This document shows, piece after piece, positions 1-11,277 of a DNA stretch of 64,000 bases. The DNA is from Bemisia tabaci (taxonomy: Eukaryota; Arthropoda; Insecta; Hemiptera; Aleyrodidae), in assembly GCF_918797505.1 (NCBI RefSeq), contig NC_092794.1, forward strand, positions 74,685,345 to 74,749,344, in the 5' to 3' direction. The notes under the pieces were generated by a model. The model was not told where the DNA came from. It saw only the letters and a list, made by a program, of their open reading frames with translations, and did not search any database. How positions within the stretch are numbered: the first letter of the stretch is position 1; every line of letters begins with the position of its first letter. Position numbers and translations under genes: made by a program.

Positions 1-228
1 AAATTTTAAAGCAATTATCACTAACACAAAATATAATCTACTTGCATCTCTGAATACTGTAATTCGAGTCTTACATATTTATTTCAAAATGCGCATATTC
101 CGAGAAAGTGGCTGAAATCCTCGGCCAACTAGGATTTTTCTCGATTTTTACCGATGATATGTGCGAATGCCGCGCCACGATGGGAACCTCTACAGATACT
201 TACATGTAATAAACAAAATAATGATGGA

Positions 229-738
229 TAATGGAGATTTCGCATATGTGAGGAATTTGCGATTTGACTGTTGATTCTTACGTAAAAGTTCGGGAGAAAC
301 ACGATGGTGCCACTGGTTTTCTCTGAAATCAACTCCCAAGCTCAAAAAAAGGTCTCAAGTTGAGCCCGAAATGGAGGGGATATCCCACACTATCCTGAGA
401 GTCCACCCCTAAATCAAGACACACTCTCTATGCAAAGATAAGGAGCAAGTACATTCACAGGGCTACCACTTTATTTGGGGACTCCACAACAGAAAACACA
501 GCAACCTTGCTAATGTATTTGCTCCCTATCTTTGCATGGAGAGTTTGTCTTGATGTACAGGTGGACTCTCAGGATAGCGCGGGATATCCCCTCCATTTTG
601 GTCTCAACTTAAGAGCTTTTTTTGAGCTTGGAAGTTGATTTCAGAGAAAGCCATTGGCACCATCGAGTTTCTCGCGAACTTCTACATAAGAATCCATAGT
701 CAAATTGCAAATTCCTCACACATGCAACATCTCCATTG
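229..738. repeat. Foldback (inverted-repeat) element, about 230-bp arms
   Basis: Bases 229-457 read as the reverse complement of 512-738 with scattered mismatches. A spacer of roughly 55 bp separates the arms. The similarity explains why both arms carry a short look-alike reading frame, which I do not regard as a gene. No clear target-site duplication was found, so the exact ends are approximate. Confidence 0.8.
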
Positions 739-1285
739 CATTTATATAATCACTAATCATGCGATCGTAACGTATGAAAAATCAAGGGTTTTGAGCTTTG
801 CTAAATGTGCTCTACGAAGAACAGCCTCCAAATACTGAAATAATCACGCGGTTTTCTGTGATGTTAGGCAATAAAATATGGCAACACAGGTTTTCCTTTT
901 TTTTGGGGGGGGGGGGAGGCTTTAATCCATTAATTTTTTGGAGGACAGTTATGACCAGCTGCGTACATTTTCCACCAATGAATCTATTTCTGGTTTAAGA
1001 TGAGTCGCCCTTTTTATGCAATTTTAAATAATGATGAAAAACAAGAAAATTCTAAGAGGATCGTTTTAACTCTGAGCGCAAGGTTTGCCATCAACGAAAA
1101 TTGGGCAAAGTGACTATCTTACATCTTTAATGAACGAACTTGAAGGACAACAATCTCCTCCGACGATGGGATCGTTAAGAAACAGCGTCACGTCGAATGT
1201 AAAAAAAACCCGCATTTTTCGCCAAAATCGGCCTTTAGTCTCATGTTTAGGCCGGTATTAGACCCCTAAATAGACCGGAAATGAC
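739..1285. other. Gene-free stretch
   Basis: No coding region, RNA gene or recognisable element was seen here. It contains a run of 13 G near 905-917 and AT-rich unique-looking sequence. Confidence 0.5.
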
Positions 1286-1367
1286 CAAATCATGATACAT
1301 TCCGCAAACTTTAGACTTTAAATGAGCAAATCATGATACATTCCGCAAACTTTAGACTTTAAATGAG
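1286..1367. repeat. 41-bp tandem duplication
   Basis: A 41-bp unit beginning CAAATCATGATACATTCCGC occurs twice head to tail, at 1286-1326 and 1327-1367, with almost no differences, so the duplication is recent. Confidence 0.85.
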
Positions 1368-1619
1368 CAAACAATCGTGAAATTGAAGAATTTCAGGGTA
1401 TGGGCCCAACAACGGCCCTTATCGAAACCCCTCCTTCGGCAAATCTCTTAATATCAGTCATTTACCGGTCTGCGCCTTTAACTGGCAACAATGTCGGCAG
1501 CGATTTTCAATTCGGAGGCTTAATTTTTTGTAGGAGTAAACATCTGATCTCCTATTCGAACTTCTTGACCCAAGAAACTTAATTTTGAACGTATTGTTTG
1601 TTATAGCTGCCTTAAATGG

Positions 1620-2600
1620 CAGTTTCATCCGCAAGACCGGCGGCCATTTTGGGCGCCATCTTTGATTTTAGGGCTTCTTGAGAGCCGCAGCGGAAAATGG
1701 ACCTCATTTTCGGACTCTGCGACCCTGAAAACCTAATAATTGATACCTCACAATGCATGTAGACCCGAGTAGGCAAATTAGTACCCGTAAGAGGTATTTT
1801 TGGACGCCATCTTGGATTTTTGCCTAAAAATGACCTTTGGGCTAACTTTTGACTGAAAATTCGGATTCTACGATCAAAAATACATAAGAAACGACACCCG
1901 ACTTGACGTATTTGCAAACTTTAAATTTTTGTACCCCAAAACCGCCATTTTGGCCGCCATCTTGAATTTGGGGGGGTTTGTATGAAATTTCAGATGGCCA
2001 TCATCGATTTTCTTTTTCTAGACATCAAAACGAAGAGATTGATGTATCACACAATATGCCTTCACGAATCTGCACACGGGACATATGTTTTGTTACGTAT
2101 GCCCCCCGACTAATGGGCCTGTTTGGGTATTTGGACCTCATTTGTGGAATTTATGACCCAAAAAACCCATGCAGGGACATCTCACTCGACGATACGAGCC
2201 TCAACAAAAGATTTCACCCCGCAACGGCAGCCATTTGGCCGCCACGTTGAAATTTTTGGGCTTCAATAAACCTGTAGTAAAATTCTGACCTCATCAGTGA
2301 AATCTACGACCCAAAAAACCCTAGGAAAGATACCCAACTCGGCACTTTTACGCAACTCTCGGAGATTTGACCCTATCGTGGAAATTTTGGCGGCCATATT
2401 GGATTTTGGGCATCCCTTGGAGCCGGAGACAATTTTGGACCTCAAATTCGGATTCTACAACCATAATTACATAGTGATGGACCCCATACCCATACACAAC
2501 ATCAAAAACAAATTCCAACATCTTCAACCCCCGAGCCCCCATTTTGGCCGCCATGTTGAATTGGAGGGGTTGGGTTGGACGCAAAGTTGAGCTTGACAAC
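1620..2600. repeat. Degenerate repeat DNA rich in GCCGCCAT(T/C)TTG motifs
   Basis: The motif GCCGCCAT or a one-base variant recurs near 1640, 1655, 1945, 1957, 2228, 2390 and 2545. It is followed by similar phrases such as TTGGATTTTTG and GGACCTCAT..TTCGGA. The same phrase family appears again near 16900-17220, 29540-30350, 37730-38180 and 58260-58570. Reading frames through it are short, mutually overlapping and on both strands, so I read it as old non-coding transposon or satellite DNA. Confidence 0.55.
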
Positions 2601-4570
2601 ATCAAAATTATTTTTATACACATCGAAAAGAAGAGATAAGGCCATTTTCCACACTTACTCCATTTACTATTCCACGGTAGGCTTCTTTTCAACATATGCC
2701 CGTGGACTAATTTATGCAGGCCCGCGCTGTGCCGCCGCCGCGCGGATCGCAGTGGCGCGGAAACCTTAAATTATAGACCCATCATGTAATATATCGTTGG
2801 AAAGCTTAAAAGATGCTCTTTTACATGGTGAGTATTTAAAGTGCCCTTAATAATGCGATTAGAAAAGATATATGGGTTAAACGCATTTTTTCAATACACA
2901 AAAACAGGTTTTTATGAAAAAACACCCTGTTTATTGTCAAAATCCAAAATTTTGTGATTTTGTTATAATTACCTTTCAATTATCTATCCAACAAAAAAAA
3001 GTCAAAGTACGCGCCTGGATGCCACTTTGAATGGCCGCCATCTTGGATCTGCCACCATTTTGAAAATGCCTCGTCGACTCAAAACTCTTAAAATATCATC
3101 CAGTTTGACCTCCCAAAGTGGCAAAACTGAATCACGATTTGCAGCGTACTTGCCATAAGCCACCGTACACAAGGGCGATCGGAAAACCTTCGGCAACCTA
3201 ACTGGTGGGTCCTAACATCTTTCCCGAGAGGTCATCGGCCGAAAACCCGAAGTTGTGGCAACCACGCATCTTCACTGAGCTGCGAGGTGGCGCTGGAACT
3301 TGGACGACGGTGGATGTTGACGGTGTACAAGAACAACAACATTTGGCTATGGCATGACTACGAGGCGATTTCTGAATCAGCATGAATGCGTTGGACGGAC
3401 GGTCACGGAAAACTCTTCTCGGCGTTTTGTTAGATTTAGCTAAGTTAAGAAAAAAAAACCCGGTGCTAGAAAAAGGGCGCATTAATTTATATTTTGTTCA
3501 GCTCGATTTTTCTTAATACGTACCGAGGGGAATCGGGTTAGAGCTGGGGCGGAGGGGCCTCATGGTTCGTTTGGGATGTTGTAAACTGTACGGATGGGCC
3601 ATGAAGTTCTTCAAACCAAAGCTCTGATTGGATTCCGGCAAAGAGTGTGGCCGCTTTATTTATATACTTTTTTTACACATCACAATCTAATTTTAGTAAG
3701 TTTTACGCTGGCCCGCATTTATTCATTATTTTTTATTACCATACTTTATTTTTTTCTACTTCTTTTTACGACTTAACGTTGCAGTATTGCTGCACACAAG
3801 CCCTGGCTTCGAAAGGGATGGTCCTGTTCTTTTTTTTTTTAAATTTTCTTTTGTAAAACCCTTAGCAGAGGGGGTGTCGTGATAAGGCGTGCCATTTCAC
3901 CTATGGTTCTATGTCCGCATTGTCACGATGCATCCAACGCCTTTGATGCAGGGCCATGTTTTTCGGACCGCAAGCTCGCGCGTGTATTTTGGCGATCTCA
4001 GGGTATCTACCTTGGAGCATTGGTCATCGCAATGACATCTCTGACGTCATCGCTCTTCCGGATGCTGCCGAGATATATACTGTGAAGCGCCCGCGACGCG
4101 GGGTCGTATCTTCGAGGCACCTGTTACGGACATCACCTAGCTGGTGTATCTAGCGTGTATCGTTCTGTATTTCACGATTCCGATTATATTGATCAGTTCT
4201 ACCATTTAGAGTTACGTGTGTTGGATCTTTTAAACCCCCCCCCCGCCCCCCCATTACAATAATTCTGTTTTTGTAATTTTAGGAACTTCCAAATTTTCTT
4301 CCTCTTCCATTTCTATCATTTTGTCGGCAAGACCAAACTCATCCTTGAGACTTTTCTTAGGAGTGGTTGCACTTTCCAAATATCGGCGAATACTTCATCT
4401 TTCCCTTCATTGTCTTTTACTTTAACTTTATTTTTATCTAACTAATAAGGGTGGTGAATAAAAAATCCGTTTTTTAGGGTACTTGGTCGCCTTATAGAGG
4501 GAATAATCAGTATAAGCTGAAGTTGATAAGTGTTGCAGAAAATTTTCAGTTTCTTTATTTTTAAGGATGA
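2601..4570. other. Gene-free stretch with GC-rich patches
   Basis: No gene or element boundary is evident. There is a GC-rich patch near 2720-2765, one more GCCGCCATCTTGG motif at about 3033, and a C-rich run near 4237-4252. Small reading frames around 3000-3480 and 3880-4150 show no domain and are treated as chance. Confidence 0.4.
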
Positions 4571-4699
4571 GGCTATTCGTCGGTACGGTACCGACGGATA
4601 AATGGCTATTCGTCGGTACCGTACCGATGAATAAATGGCTATTCGTCGGTACCGTACCGATGAATAAATGGCTATTCGTCGGTACCGCATCGGCGACAT
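4571..4699. repeat. 33-bp minisatellite with palindromic core, left array
   Basis: About 3.8 copies of a 33-bp unit (GGCTATTCGTCGGTACCGTA...) start at 4571, 4604, 4637 and 4670. Each unit holds the near-palindrome TCGGTACCGTACCGA, so each can form a small hairpin. Because 33 is a multiple of three, the array reads as an 11-residue peptide repeat on either strand. An inverted counterpart lies at 11151-11236. Confidence 0.85.
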
Positions 4700-4760
4700 T
4701 AATTAATAAAAATGTGTTGTCAAGCCTTGGTCCGAATGGACAAGCAAACGCCATCTAAAC

Positions 4761-5141
4761 ATGGTAAGGACTGGAACAAATGTACAACTATTGTCAGTTC
4801 ATGGTAGCTGCTCCACGGCTTGCGAATCTTCAGTATCTATCGCTGTCCCAACTAACAACGATCATAGTGCAGAGAGCTATTCCACCACTAGCGAATCTTC
4901 GGTTTCTGTTGCTGCTTCATCTGACGAAAATGTCAGTGCAGAGAGCTTCACGAAGCTAAAATTTAAGAGTAAAGTCATTTCACGAGGGCGACCTAAACTG
5001 CCAGCAAAACAACTTTGTTCCTTTAATCGCACCGTTTCCGACCGACAATCTGTGGAAAATCCCCCTGAAAAACGAAAACGAAAGAAAACACCTGCAAATG
5101 AAACTAAAGGCCCCACCACCCGAAAAAAGAAGCGTTCTTAA
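4761..5141 (+). CDS. Unrecognised basic ORF with nuclear-localisation-like tail (126 aa)
   Basis: I do not recognise this gene. The frame opens with ATG at 4761 and stops at 5139-5141. The N-terminal half is Ser-rich with two loose copies of a SAES...SESSVS phrase. The C-terminal half is strongly basic, with an AT-hook-like RGRPKLP core at about residue 76 and KRKRKK and RKKKR clusters near the end that look like nuclear localisation signals. This could be the last coding exon of a transposon protein, because such proteins often end in AT-hook and lysine-rich tails; that is inference. It begins about 60 bp after a minisatellite array and is followed by three approximately 37-bp repeats, so it sits in element-derived DNA. 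No upstream exon was identified, and chance coding cannot be excluded. Confidence 0.35.
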   Translation: MVRTGTNVQLLSVHGSCSTACESSVSIAVPTNNDHSAESYSTTSESSVSVAASSDENVSAESFTKLKFKSKVISRGRPKLPAKQLCSFNRTVSDRQSVENPPEKRKRKKTPANETKGPTTRKKKRS

Positions 5142-5251
5142 TGATTCTTTTGACAGAGTAGTACATTTCAGTATTATGATGATTCATTTGACAATGAAGT
5201 ACATCTCAGTATTATGATTATTTATTTGACAGAGTGGTACATTTCAGTGTT
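5141..5251. repeat. Three tandem copies of a 35-38-bp unit
   Basis: Three imperfect copies begin with ATGAT and share TTTGACA..GTACAT.TCAGT.TT at 5141-5175, 5176-5213 and 5214-5251. The first overlaps the stop codon of the preceding ORF by one base. Confidence 0.7.
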
Positions 5252-6688
5252 ATGAGAGAGTATTAAATACATAAATTAAAGGGTATCCCGGGATAAGCAT
5301 GTCAAAATGCCCTTGTGAACGGATTTTTATTTTAACCATTTTAAGTCATCAAGGGTGTCCTAAAACTTAGGTTTGGGGGAATTTTAGCCCACCAACCCCC
5401 TCCGCCCCCCCCCCTCAGACCCCCAAAAACCGCTTTTTGGGGCTATTTTTGACTATGCTAACGTCTTTTCCTCATAACTTTCGTAATTTTCGATAGAATT
5501 GAACAAAAATTTGTCAGAATCTACATCAATTAGCTTAATTTCTGAAGAAAAAAATTCATTATCATCGAATAATATTGTAGCTTCTAAAAAAATTCGTAAA
5601 ATTTTTTAAAAAAAATCATTTTTTTCCTCTTTTCGCTCTAGGTGACGTATGGAAACGAGGACACAAACAAAAATTGTCTCTCTTCTTAGGTTATACATCC
5701 AATAAGACACAGAAAAAATTTCGTGTTGATCGGAGTGGTGCGCCATACTTAAAAATGCAATTTTCTAACCTCAAAACGGCCAAAATGCCACCATAGCCTC
5801 CTTTGATGACTAGGCGTGGAGAAATATGTAGAGAGAAACATCCGGTTTTATCGTCTCACCTCTTAAGTGACCCACTTAAGTACCTTGAGCCAAAATTTCG
5901 AGTTGATCAGAGTGGTGCGCAACACCCAAGCACGCAATTTTCTAACCTCAAAACGGCAAAATTGCTCATTTCGGCTGATTTCGGCACCCATTTTCACTCC
6001 GGGTCAAAAAAGAAGAAGAGGGACATCCGATATTACTGTCCTACCTCATTAATTAGACACTTAAGTACATTTAGTCGAAATTTTGTGTGGATCAGAGTGG
6101 TGCGCAACACCCAAGCACGCAATTTTCTAACCTCAAAACGGCTAAATTGCTCATTTCGGCTGATTTCGGCACCCATTATCACTCCGGGTCAAAAAATAAG
6201 AAGAGGGACATCCGATATTATTTTCCGACCTCATAAATTAGACACTTAAGTACATTTAGTCGAAATTTCGTGTCGATCAGAGTGGTGCGCGACACCCGAA
6301 CACGCCGCTTTCTTTTTAATTTATTTACTTGCATTTGCCAGTTACTCAGTGCACTCCTACGTATTATTGAGGCTTGGAGGAGGGAACGCTTCTACGTGAG
6401 CGAGCCTCCCTACTGTCATATAATTCCTTGGAGTTCAGAGGTTTCGCTGAGTGATCGGGTCTGCTACGCGGTAGGGTGCAAAATGAACTTTGAAATGTGC
6501 ATCATGCAGATTTCAAGCGGGCTCGTCGCTGACATACAATGATAATGAATGCCAAAATGGGAATTTTGGGAGGTTTCAGGTTAGAAAACGGCGTGTTCGG
6601 GTGACGCGCACCACTCTGATCTACACGAAATTTCGACTAAATGTACTTAAGTGTCTAATTTATGAGGTAGGACAATAATATCGGATGT

Positions 6689-9600
6689 ATATATATATGA
6701 GTCGCTTTTATAGCGCTCTTTGGCGCTGTGCGACGCCTAATCGCCACAAAGCTCGGTCTTCCCACAGGTCATCAGGGAGTTGACAATCTCTTATTTCATT
6801 TAACACCCCCTGTCGCCAACCTCTCACTGGGCGTCCCCTACGTCTCCTCCCAGGAGGAACCCAATCAAGCATCTTTTTTGGCAGCCTCTCTTCCGTCATC
6901 CTATTGACATGACCATACCAAACAAGTTGTTTGGTCATGACGTCGAACACGATGTCATTTTCGACTTCCATTATCTGACGCACTCTATCATTACGGACCC
7001 GATCTCTCCTAGAAATTCCTGCTGACCTTCTCCAGAAATCCATCTCCGTTGCTCTTAGCATATCCTGTGTCCGTTTCTTCAGCTGCCAAACTTCACATCC
7101 GTATGTTAATATACTTTTGACTACAACGTTGTATATCCTCCTCTTGTTATCTTTGGAAATCCGCTGATCCCAGAGGATTCCATTTAACATCGCTATAGCC
7201 TTCCTTGCTAAGGTGTTCCTTTCCCTGATAGCTTGATCCGTCCTTCCATCCTGGGTCAACCGCACTCCCAAGTACTTAAAGTGCTCGCAGCCTTTGATCT
7301 GCTGCCCATCCTCCAACTCAATGCTTTGCTGATCACCGCCAAAAGTCATCTTCTCAGATTTGGATATGCTGACTTCCAGACCCCACTTCCGATACTCTTC
7401 TACTAGCTTGCGCATCATGTATTCCGCGTCATCTTGATCTTGAGCAACCACCACCTGGTCATCAGCAAAGCACAGAGTAAACAGAGTTTCAAGATCACCC
7501 AAGGGGACACCCATACCAGAGCATTTCTTTTTCCATTCTTTTAGCACGCACTCGAGATAAATTTTAAATAATGTTGGCGACAAACAACATCCCTGTTTTA
7601 AACCCTTAGTCACATAAAATCCCGCTGACAACCCCCCATGGCACTTAACTTTGGTAAAACTCCCTTTATAAAATCGCTTAACAGCGTCAATCAACCCCCC
7701 GTTAAAATTCGATTTTTCCAAGGCCTCCCAAAGTTTCACCAACGGCACGCTGTCATACGCCTTCTGGAGATCCACAAAAATTATATGCAGTTCCTGAGCT
7801 ACGGCCATTTTCTTCTCAATGACCTGGACAATAACAAAGAGGTGATCTATCGTAGACCTGCCAGCTCTAAAACCAGCCTGCTCCTCTGCTTCGTGATCCT
7901 GCCATTCGTCCTCGATCTTCGCTTTCAGTATCTTCCCGTACACTTTGCTTATTGTCCCGGTCACTGAGAGCCCCCGGTAGTTGTTACAGTCGTCCTTCCT
8001 TCCCTTCTTTTTGTAGATGGCCTTGATCCAAGACTCCTTCCACTCCCTTGGTACCTCGTCACCCCTGATGCATTGTTGCATCAGTTTTCTGAGGCACTCA
8101 AAGAGCTTGGCAGTCCCGTACTTGACCAACTCGACAGGAATCCCACCAGGACCCGGTGCTTTGTCATTAATTAGCTCTTTAACCGCTTTAATTATGTCAC
8201 AAGTGTGGATCTCCAAGTTGTTCATTCTTCCGTTGTCCGTGCTGTTGTCTCGAAAATCTGGGCGCCTTTCCGTCAAAAGATCTTTAAAATGATCCTCCAG
8301 TTTTTTAAGTGATATCGGAGAAACGATGTCGCGCTTTATGTCTCTACGTAAACCTTTAATTAACTTCCAGCTCTCAGCACTTTTTCTCCCCCCTAGGTAG
8401 GTGTTAATTCTAGAACAGTTGCTTTCCCAAGCTTCATTCTTCTTCCGTGTTATGAGGCTCCTAACTTTAGACTGAGCTTTCCTGTAAGCAACTTTATCTT
8501 CAGTCTTTTTAGACGACAGAAATATAAGATGTTTTTGCCTCTTAAGATTTATCTCGTCTTCAATTTCTTCATCGCACCAGTAAGGATGCTGGTATTTATT
8601 ACTGGTTTTGTGAACACCTAGGGCTTCTTTCGCTGCAGAGTGGATACAATCTTTGATGAACTGATATTGCTCTTCCGTGGTACCCGAGAGTCCATCCCCC
8701 AGCTTCTCATCTAATCGTTTCCGATACAGAGCCTTGACACTAGGGTGCTCCAAACTTTCGATGTTATACCATACTTCATGATTTTGCGTTCCCTGACTCT
8801 GCTGTTGCTCAGGCATTGGCTCTTTATCTTTAATCCCTTTAACGGGAAACGCTATATCTGCTCGGAGGAAATGATGATCACTGCCGCAAGAGAGTCCCCT
8901 GCACACTCTAACTTGCTGCAATTTCAATTTAGTAGTGTGCTTTACAATTACATAATCGATGATGGATTTCAATCCTCGCGTTGGCTGGACCCAGGTATAC
9001 TTATGGATGTCTTTGTGTTGAAAAAAGCCATTCAAAATTTTCATCTCAGTTTGAGAACAAATTGAGATGAGCCGATCACCGTTATCATTAACAGCATCCT
9101 CCCCAAACGGTCCAACAACTTTACAGTTTACTCGTCGTCCCGTTCTGCTGTTCAAATCACCCATAAGAATGGCTTCCCTGCCAGCACCGACGTTCAGTAT
9201 TTCCTCATTCAGATCTTCGAAGAATTGGTCCTTACATGCGACAGTGGCATCATCATTTACACCGTATACTCCGAGCAGCGTGATCTTATGTCCGTACAGG
9301 TTAAGGTTCATTTTGATAATGCGCTGGTTGACGGCCTCCCAAGTGCCCACGAACTTACGTAGGCTTCTCCGCAAAAGTATTGCTACTCCTTGCTGAGCAC
9401 GCTGATCTTTGGCTACGCCGCTGTAGAATAGATCATAGTCACCGTAATTCTCTGACCCGTGCCCTTTTTTCTTGGTCTCAGTAAGAACAGCGACATCCAC
9501 TCCAAGTTTCTGAATCTCCGATATCACTTCCGGTAACTTATTTGAAATGCCTTGGACATTCCACGTCCCAAATACCATTGTCCGTTTTCTCAATTTTTGT

Positions 9601-9920
9601 CGACGTGTCCGTTTAGTTCTAGTGGTACCGAGGCTTGTATTGTTAGGTCGTTTAACAGTAAAACTTTTTACAAGTACCGGGGAGTTAGCCCGATGACTCA
9701 ACCCCCAACCTGGAGGACCAGGGTTTGATTTCGGAGTTGCCTCTCCTAGACAGGTTGCTTTCACTTCAGCTCAGAGCCCTGTCTGCCCTTCTAGCAGGTG
9801 GTTCATACGCCCAGAGGCCGGTGACCATCTCCACTGCCCCCTTTGAGGCAGGGGCTACCAGCTGGGGTCCGCAGGATTGCTAAACCTGTGACAACAGTCC
9901 CCCATACGGGAATATCCCCC
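6689..9920 (-). mobile_element. RTE-type non-LTR retrotransposon (LINE), apparently complete
   Basis: A 3.2 kb insertion on the minus strand is flanked by an 11-bp direct duplication, ATATCGGATGT, at 6678-6688 and 9921-9931. Removing it rejoins the foldback arm exactly as the opposite arm predicts, which proves an insertion. The 3' end on the minus strand finishes in a short TATATA run rather than poly(A), as is usual for RTE-clade elements. It has a single long ORF and a short 5' leader of about 340 bp upstream of the chosen start. Confidence 0.93.
6708..9578 (-). CDS. Endonuclease-reverse transcriptase of RTE-type LINE (956 aa from the first in-frame ATG)
   Basis: This is the replication protein of the LINE. 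It nicks target DNA with an APE-type endonuclease and copies the RNA into the nick. The endonuclease domain opens with GTWNVQG just after the start, followed by LTETKKKG, the GDLNSRTGRR motif and the C-terminal GSDHHFLRAD motif. The reverse transcriptase follows with FRAGRSTIDH, FVDLQKAYDSV, the LKQGCCLSPTLF turn and the catalytic FADDQVVVAQ box, so both Asp residues are present. The C-terminal region ends with WVPPGRRRRGRPVRGW, common in this type of element. I chose the ATG at 9578 because the frame upstream, open to at least 9764, lacks another ATG; translation might start differently. There is no frameshift or stop, so the copy may be active or recently active. Host craniofacial-development-protein-2-like annotations often derive from such sequences. 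Confidence 0.93.
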   Translation of the reverse strand: MVFGTWNVQGISNKLPEVISEIQKLGVDVAVLTETKKKGHGSENYGDYDLFYSGVAKDQRAQQGVAILLRRSLRKFVGTWEAVNQRIIKMNLNLYGHKITLLGVYGVNDDATVACKDQFFEDLNEEILNVGAGREAILMGDLNSRTGRRVNCKVVGPFGEDAVNDNGDRLISICSQTEMKILNGFFQHKDIHKYTWVQPTRGLKSIIDYVIVKHTTKLKLQQVRVCRGLSCGSDHHFLRADIAFPVKGIKDKEPMPEQQQSQGTQNHEVWYNIESLEHPSVKALYRKRLDEKLGDGLSGTTEEQYQFIKDCIHSAAKEALGVHKTSNKYQHPYWCDEEIEDEINLKRQKHLIFLSSKKTEDKVAYRKAQSKVRSLITRKKNEAWESNCSRINTYLGGRKSAESWKLIKGLRRDIKRDIVSPISLKKLEDHFKDLLTERRPDFRDNSTDNGRMNNLEIHTCDIIKAVKELINDKAPGPGGIPVELVKYGTAKLFECLRKLMQQCIRGDEVPREWKESWIKAIYKKKGRKDDCNNYRGLSVTGTISKVYGKILKAKIEDEWQDHEAEEQAGFRAGRSTIDHLFVIVQVIEKKMAVAQELHIIFVDLQKAYDSVPLVKLWEALEKSNFNGGLIDAVKRFYKGSFTKVKCHGGLSAGFYVTKGLKQGCCLSPTLFKIYLECVLKEWKKKCSGMGVPLGDLETLFTLCFADDQVVVAQDQDDAEYMMRKLVEEYRKWGLEVSISKSEKMTFGGDQQSIELEDGQQIKGCEHFKYLGVRLTQDGRTDQAIRERNTLARKAIAMLNGILWDQRISKDNKRRIYNVVVKSILTYGCEVWQLKKRTQDMLRATEMDFWRRSAGISRRDRVRNDRVRQIMEVENDIVFDVMTKQLVWYGHVNRMTEERLPKKMLDWVPPGRRRRGRPVRGWRQGVLNEIRDCQLPDDLWEDRALWRLGVAQRQRAL

Positions 9921-11150
9921 ATATCGGATGTCCCTCTTCTTATTTTTTGACCCGGAGTGAAAATGGGTGCCGAAATCAGCCGAAATGAGCAATTTAGCCG
10001 TTTTGAGGTTAGACAATTGCGTGCTTGGGTGTTGCGCACCACTCTGATCAACTCGAAGTTTTGGCTCGAGGTACTTAACTGGGTCACTTAAGAGGTGAGA
10101 CGATAAAACCGGATGTCCCTCTTCTTTTCTTTTGACACGGAGTGATAATGGGTGGCTAAATGGGCAATTTTGCCGTTTTGAGGTTAGAAAATTGCGTGCT
10201 TGGGTGTTGCGCACCACTCTGATCAACTCGAAGTTTTGGCTCAAGGTACTTGAGTGGGTCACTTAAGAGGTGAGACGATAAAACCGGATGTCCCTCTTCT
10301 TTTTTTTTGACACGGAGTGATAATGGGTGGCTAAATGGGCAATTTTGCCGTTTTGAGGTTAGAAAATTGCGTGCTTGGGTGTTGCGCACCACTCTGATCA
10401 ACTCGAAATTTTGGCTCAAGGTACTTAAGTGGGTCACTTAAGAGGTGAGACGATAAAACCGGATGTTTCTCTCTACATATTTCTCCACGCCTAGTCATCA
10501 AAGGAGGCTATGGTGGCATTTTGGCCGTTTTGAGGTTAGAAAATTGCATTTTTAAGTATGGCGCACCACTCCGATCAACACGAAATTTTTTCTGTGTCTT
10601 ATTGGATGTATAACCTAAGAAGAGAGACAATTTTTGTTTGTGTCCTCGTTTCCATACGTCACCTAGCGCGAAGAAAGGAAAAAAATGATTTTTTTAAAAA
10701 AATTTACGAATTTTTTTAGAAGCTAAAATATTATCCGATGATAATGAATTTTTTTCTTCAGAAACTAAGCTAATTGATGTAGATTCTGACAAATTTTTGT
10801 TCAATTCTATCGAAAATTACGAAAGTTATGAGGAAAAGACGTTAGCATAGTCAAAAATAGCCCCAAAAAGCGGTTTTTGGGGGTCTGAGGGGGGGCGGAG
10901 GGGGTTGGTGGGCTAAAATTCCCCTAAACCTAAGTTTTAGGACACCCTTGATGACTTAAAATGGTTAAAATAAAAATCCGTTCACAAGGGCATTTTGACA
11001 TGCTTATCCCGGAATACCCTTTGGAGAATATTTCTTTACAACTCGTGTTGGGTTTTTTTCCATCTTTCACCCAATTTTTAGCTCTTAACTTCCACCAAAA
11101 TATTATTAAGAAATCATATCTTTAATATAATTTACGTACTAAAATCAAAG

Positions 11151-11236
11151 TACGGTACCGACGAATAGCTATTTATTCATCGGTACGGTACCGACGAATA
11201 GCCATTTATCCGTCGGTACCGTACCGACGAATAGCC
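11151..11236. repeat. 33-bp minisatellite, right array (inverted relative to left)
   Basis: About 2.6 copies of the same 33-bp unit as at 4571-4699 occur here in the opposite orientation. The pair brackets the 5278-11022 foldback but is separated from it by unrelated sequence on each side (about 580 bp left, 130 bp right). Confidence 0.82.
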
Positions 11237-11277
11237 ACTTCGTATTTTTAAAAAGCCAACTCATTTTTGAGACCTCC

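Larger units (their letters stand above)
5278..11022. mobile_element. Large foldback element, about 1-kb arms, interrupted by a LINE
   Basis: The left arm 5278-6310 is the reverse complement of 6580-6688 joined to 9932-11022. Over the outer 400 bp I see only a handful of differences, so the arms are very young or kept alike by gene conversion. Ends read AAAGGGTAT...ATACCCTTT. A loop of about 270 bp (6311-6579) remains between the arms. Inside each arm a unit of roughly 175-186 bp containing GAGTGGTGCGC is tandemly repeated, with copies near 5880, 6065 and 6250 and, reversed, near 10050, 10220 and 10395. The element has no coding region of its own. I could not find a secure target-site duplication. 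Confidence 0.88.

Noticed and set aside
129..838. Two short ORFs (minus 129-332, plus 635-838) with similar peptides
   Set aside because: They resemble each other only because they lie in the two arms of one foldback; no domain and no codon-level conservation could be argued.
4571..4699. CRISPR-like array
   Set aside because: Repeats are contiguous with no spacers, and the sequence is eukaryotic; it is a minisatellite.
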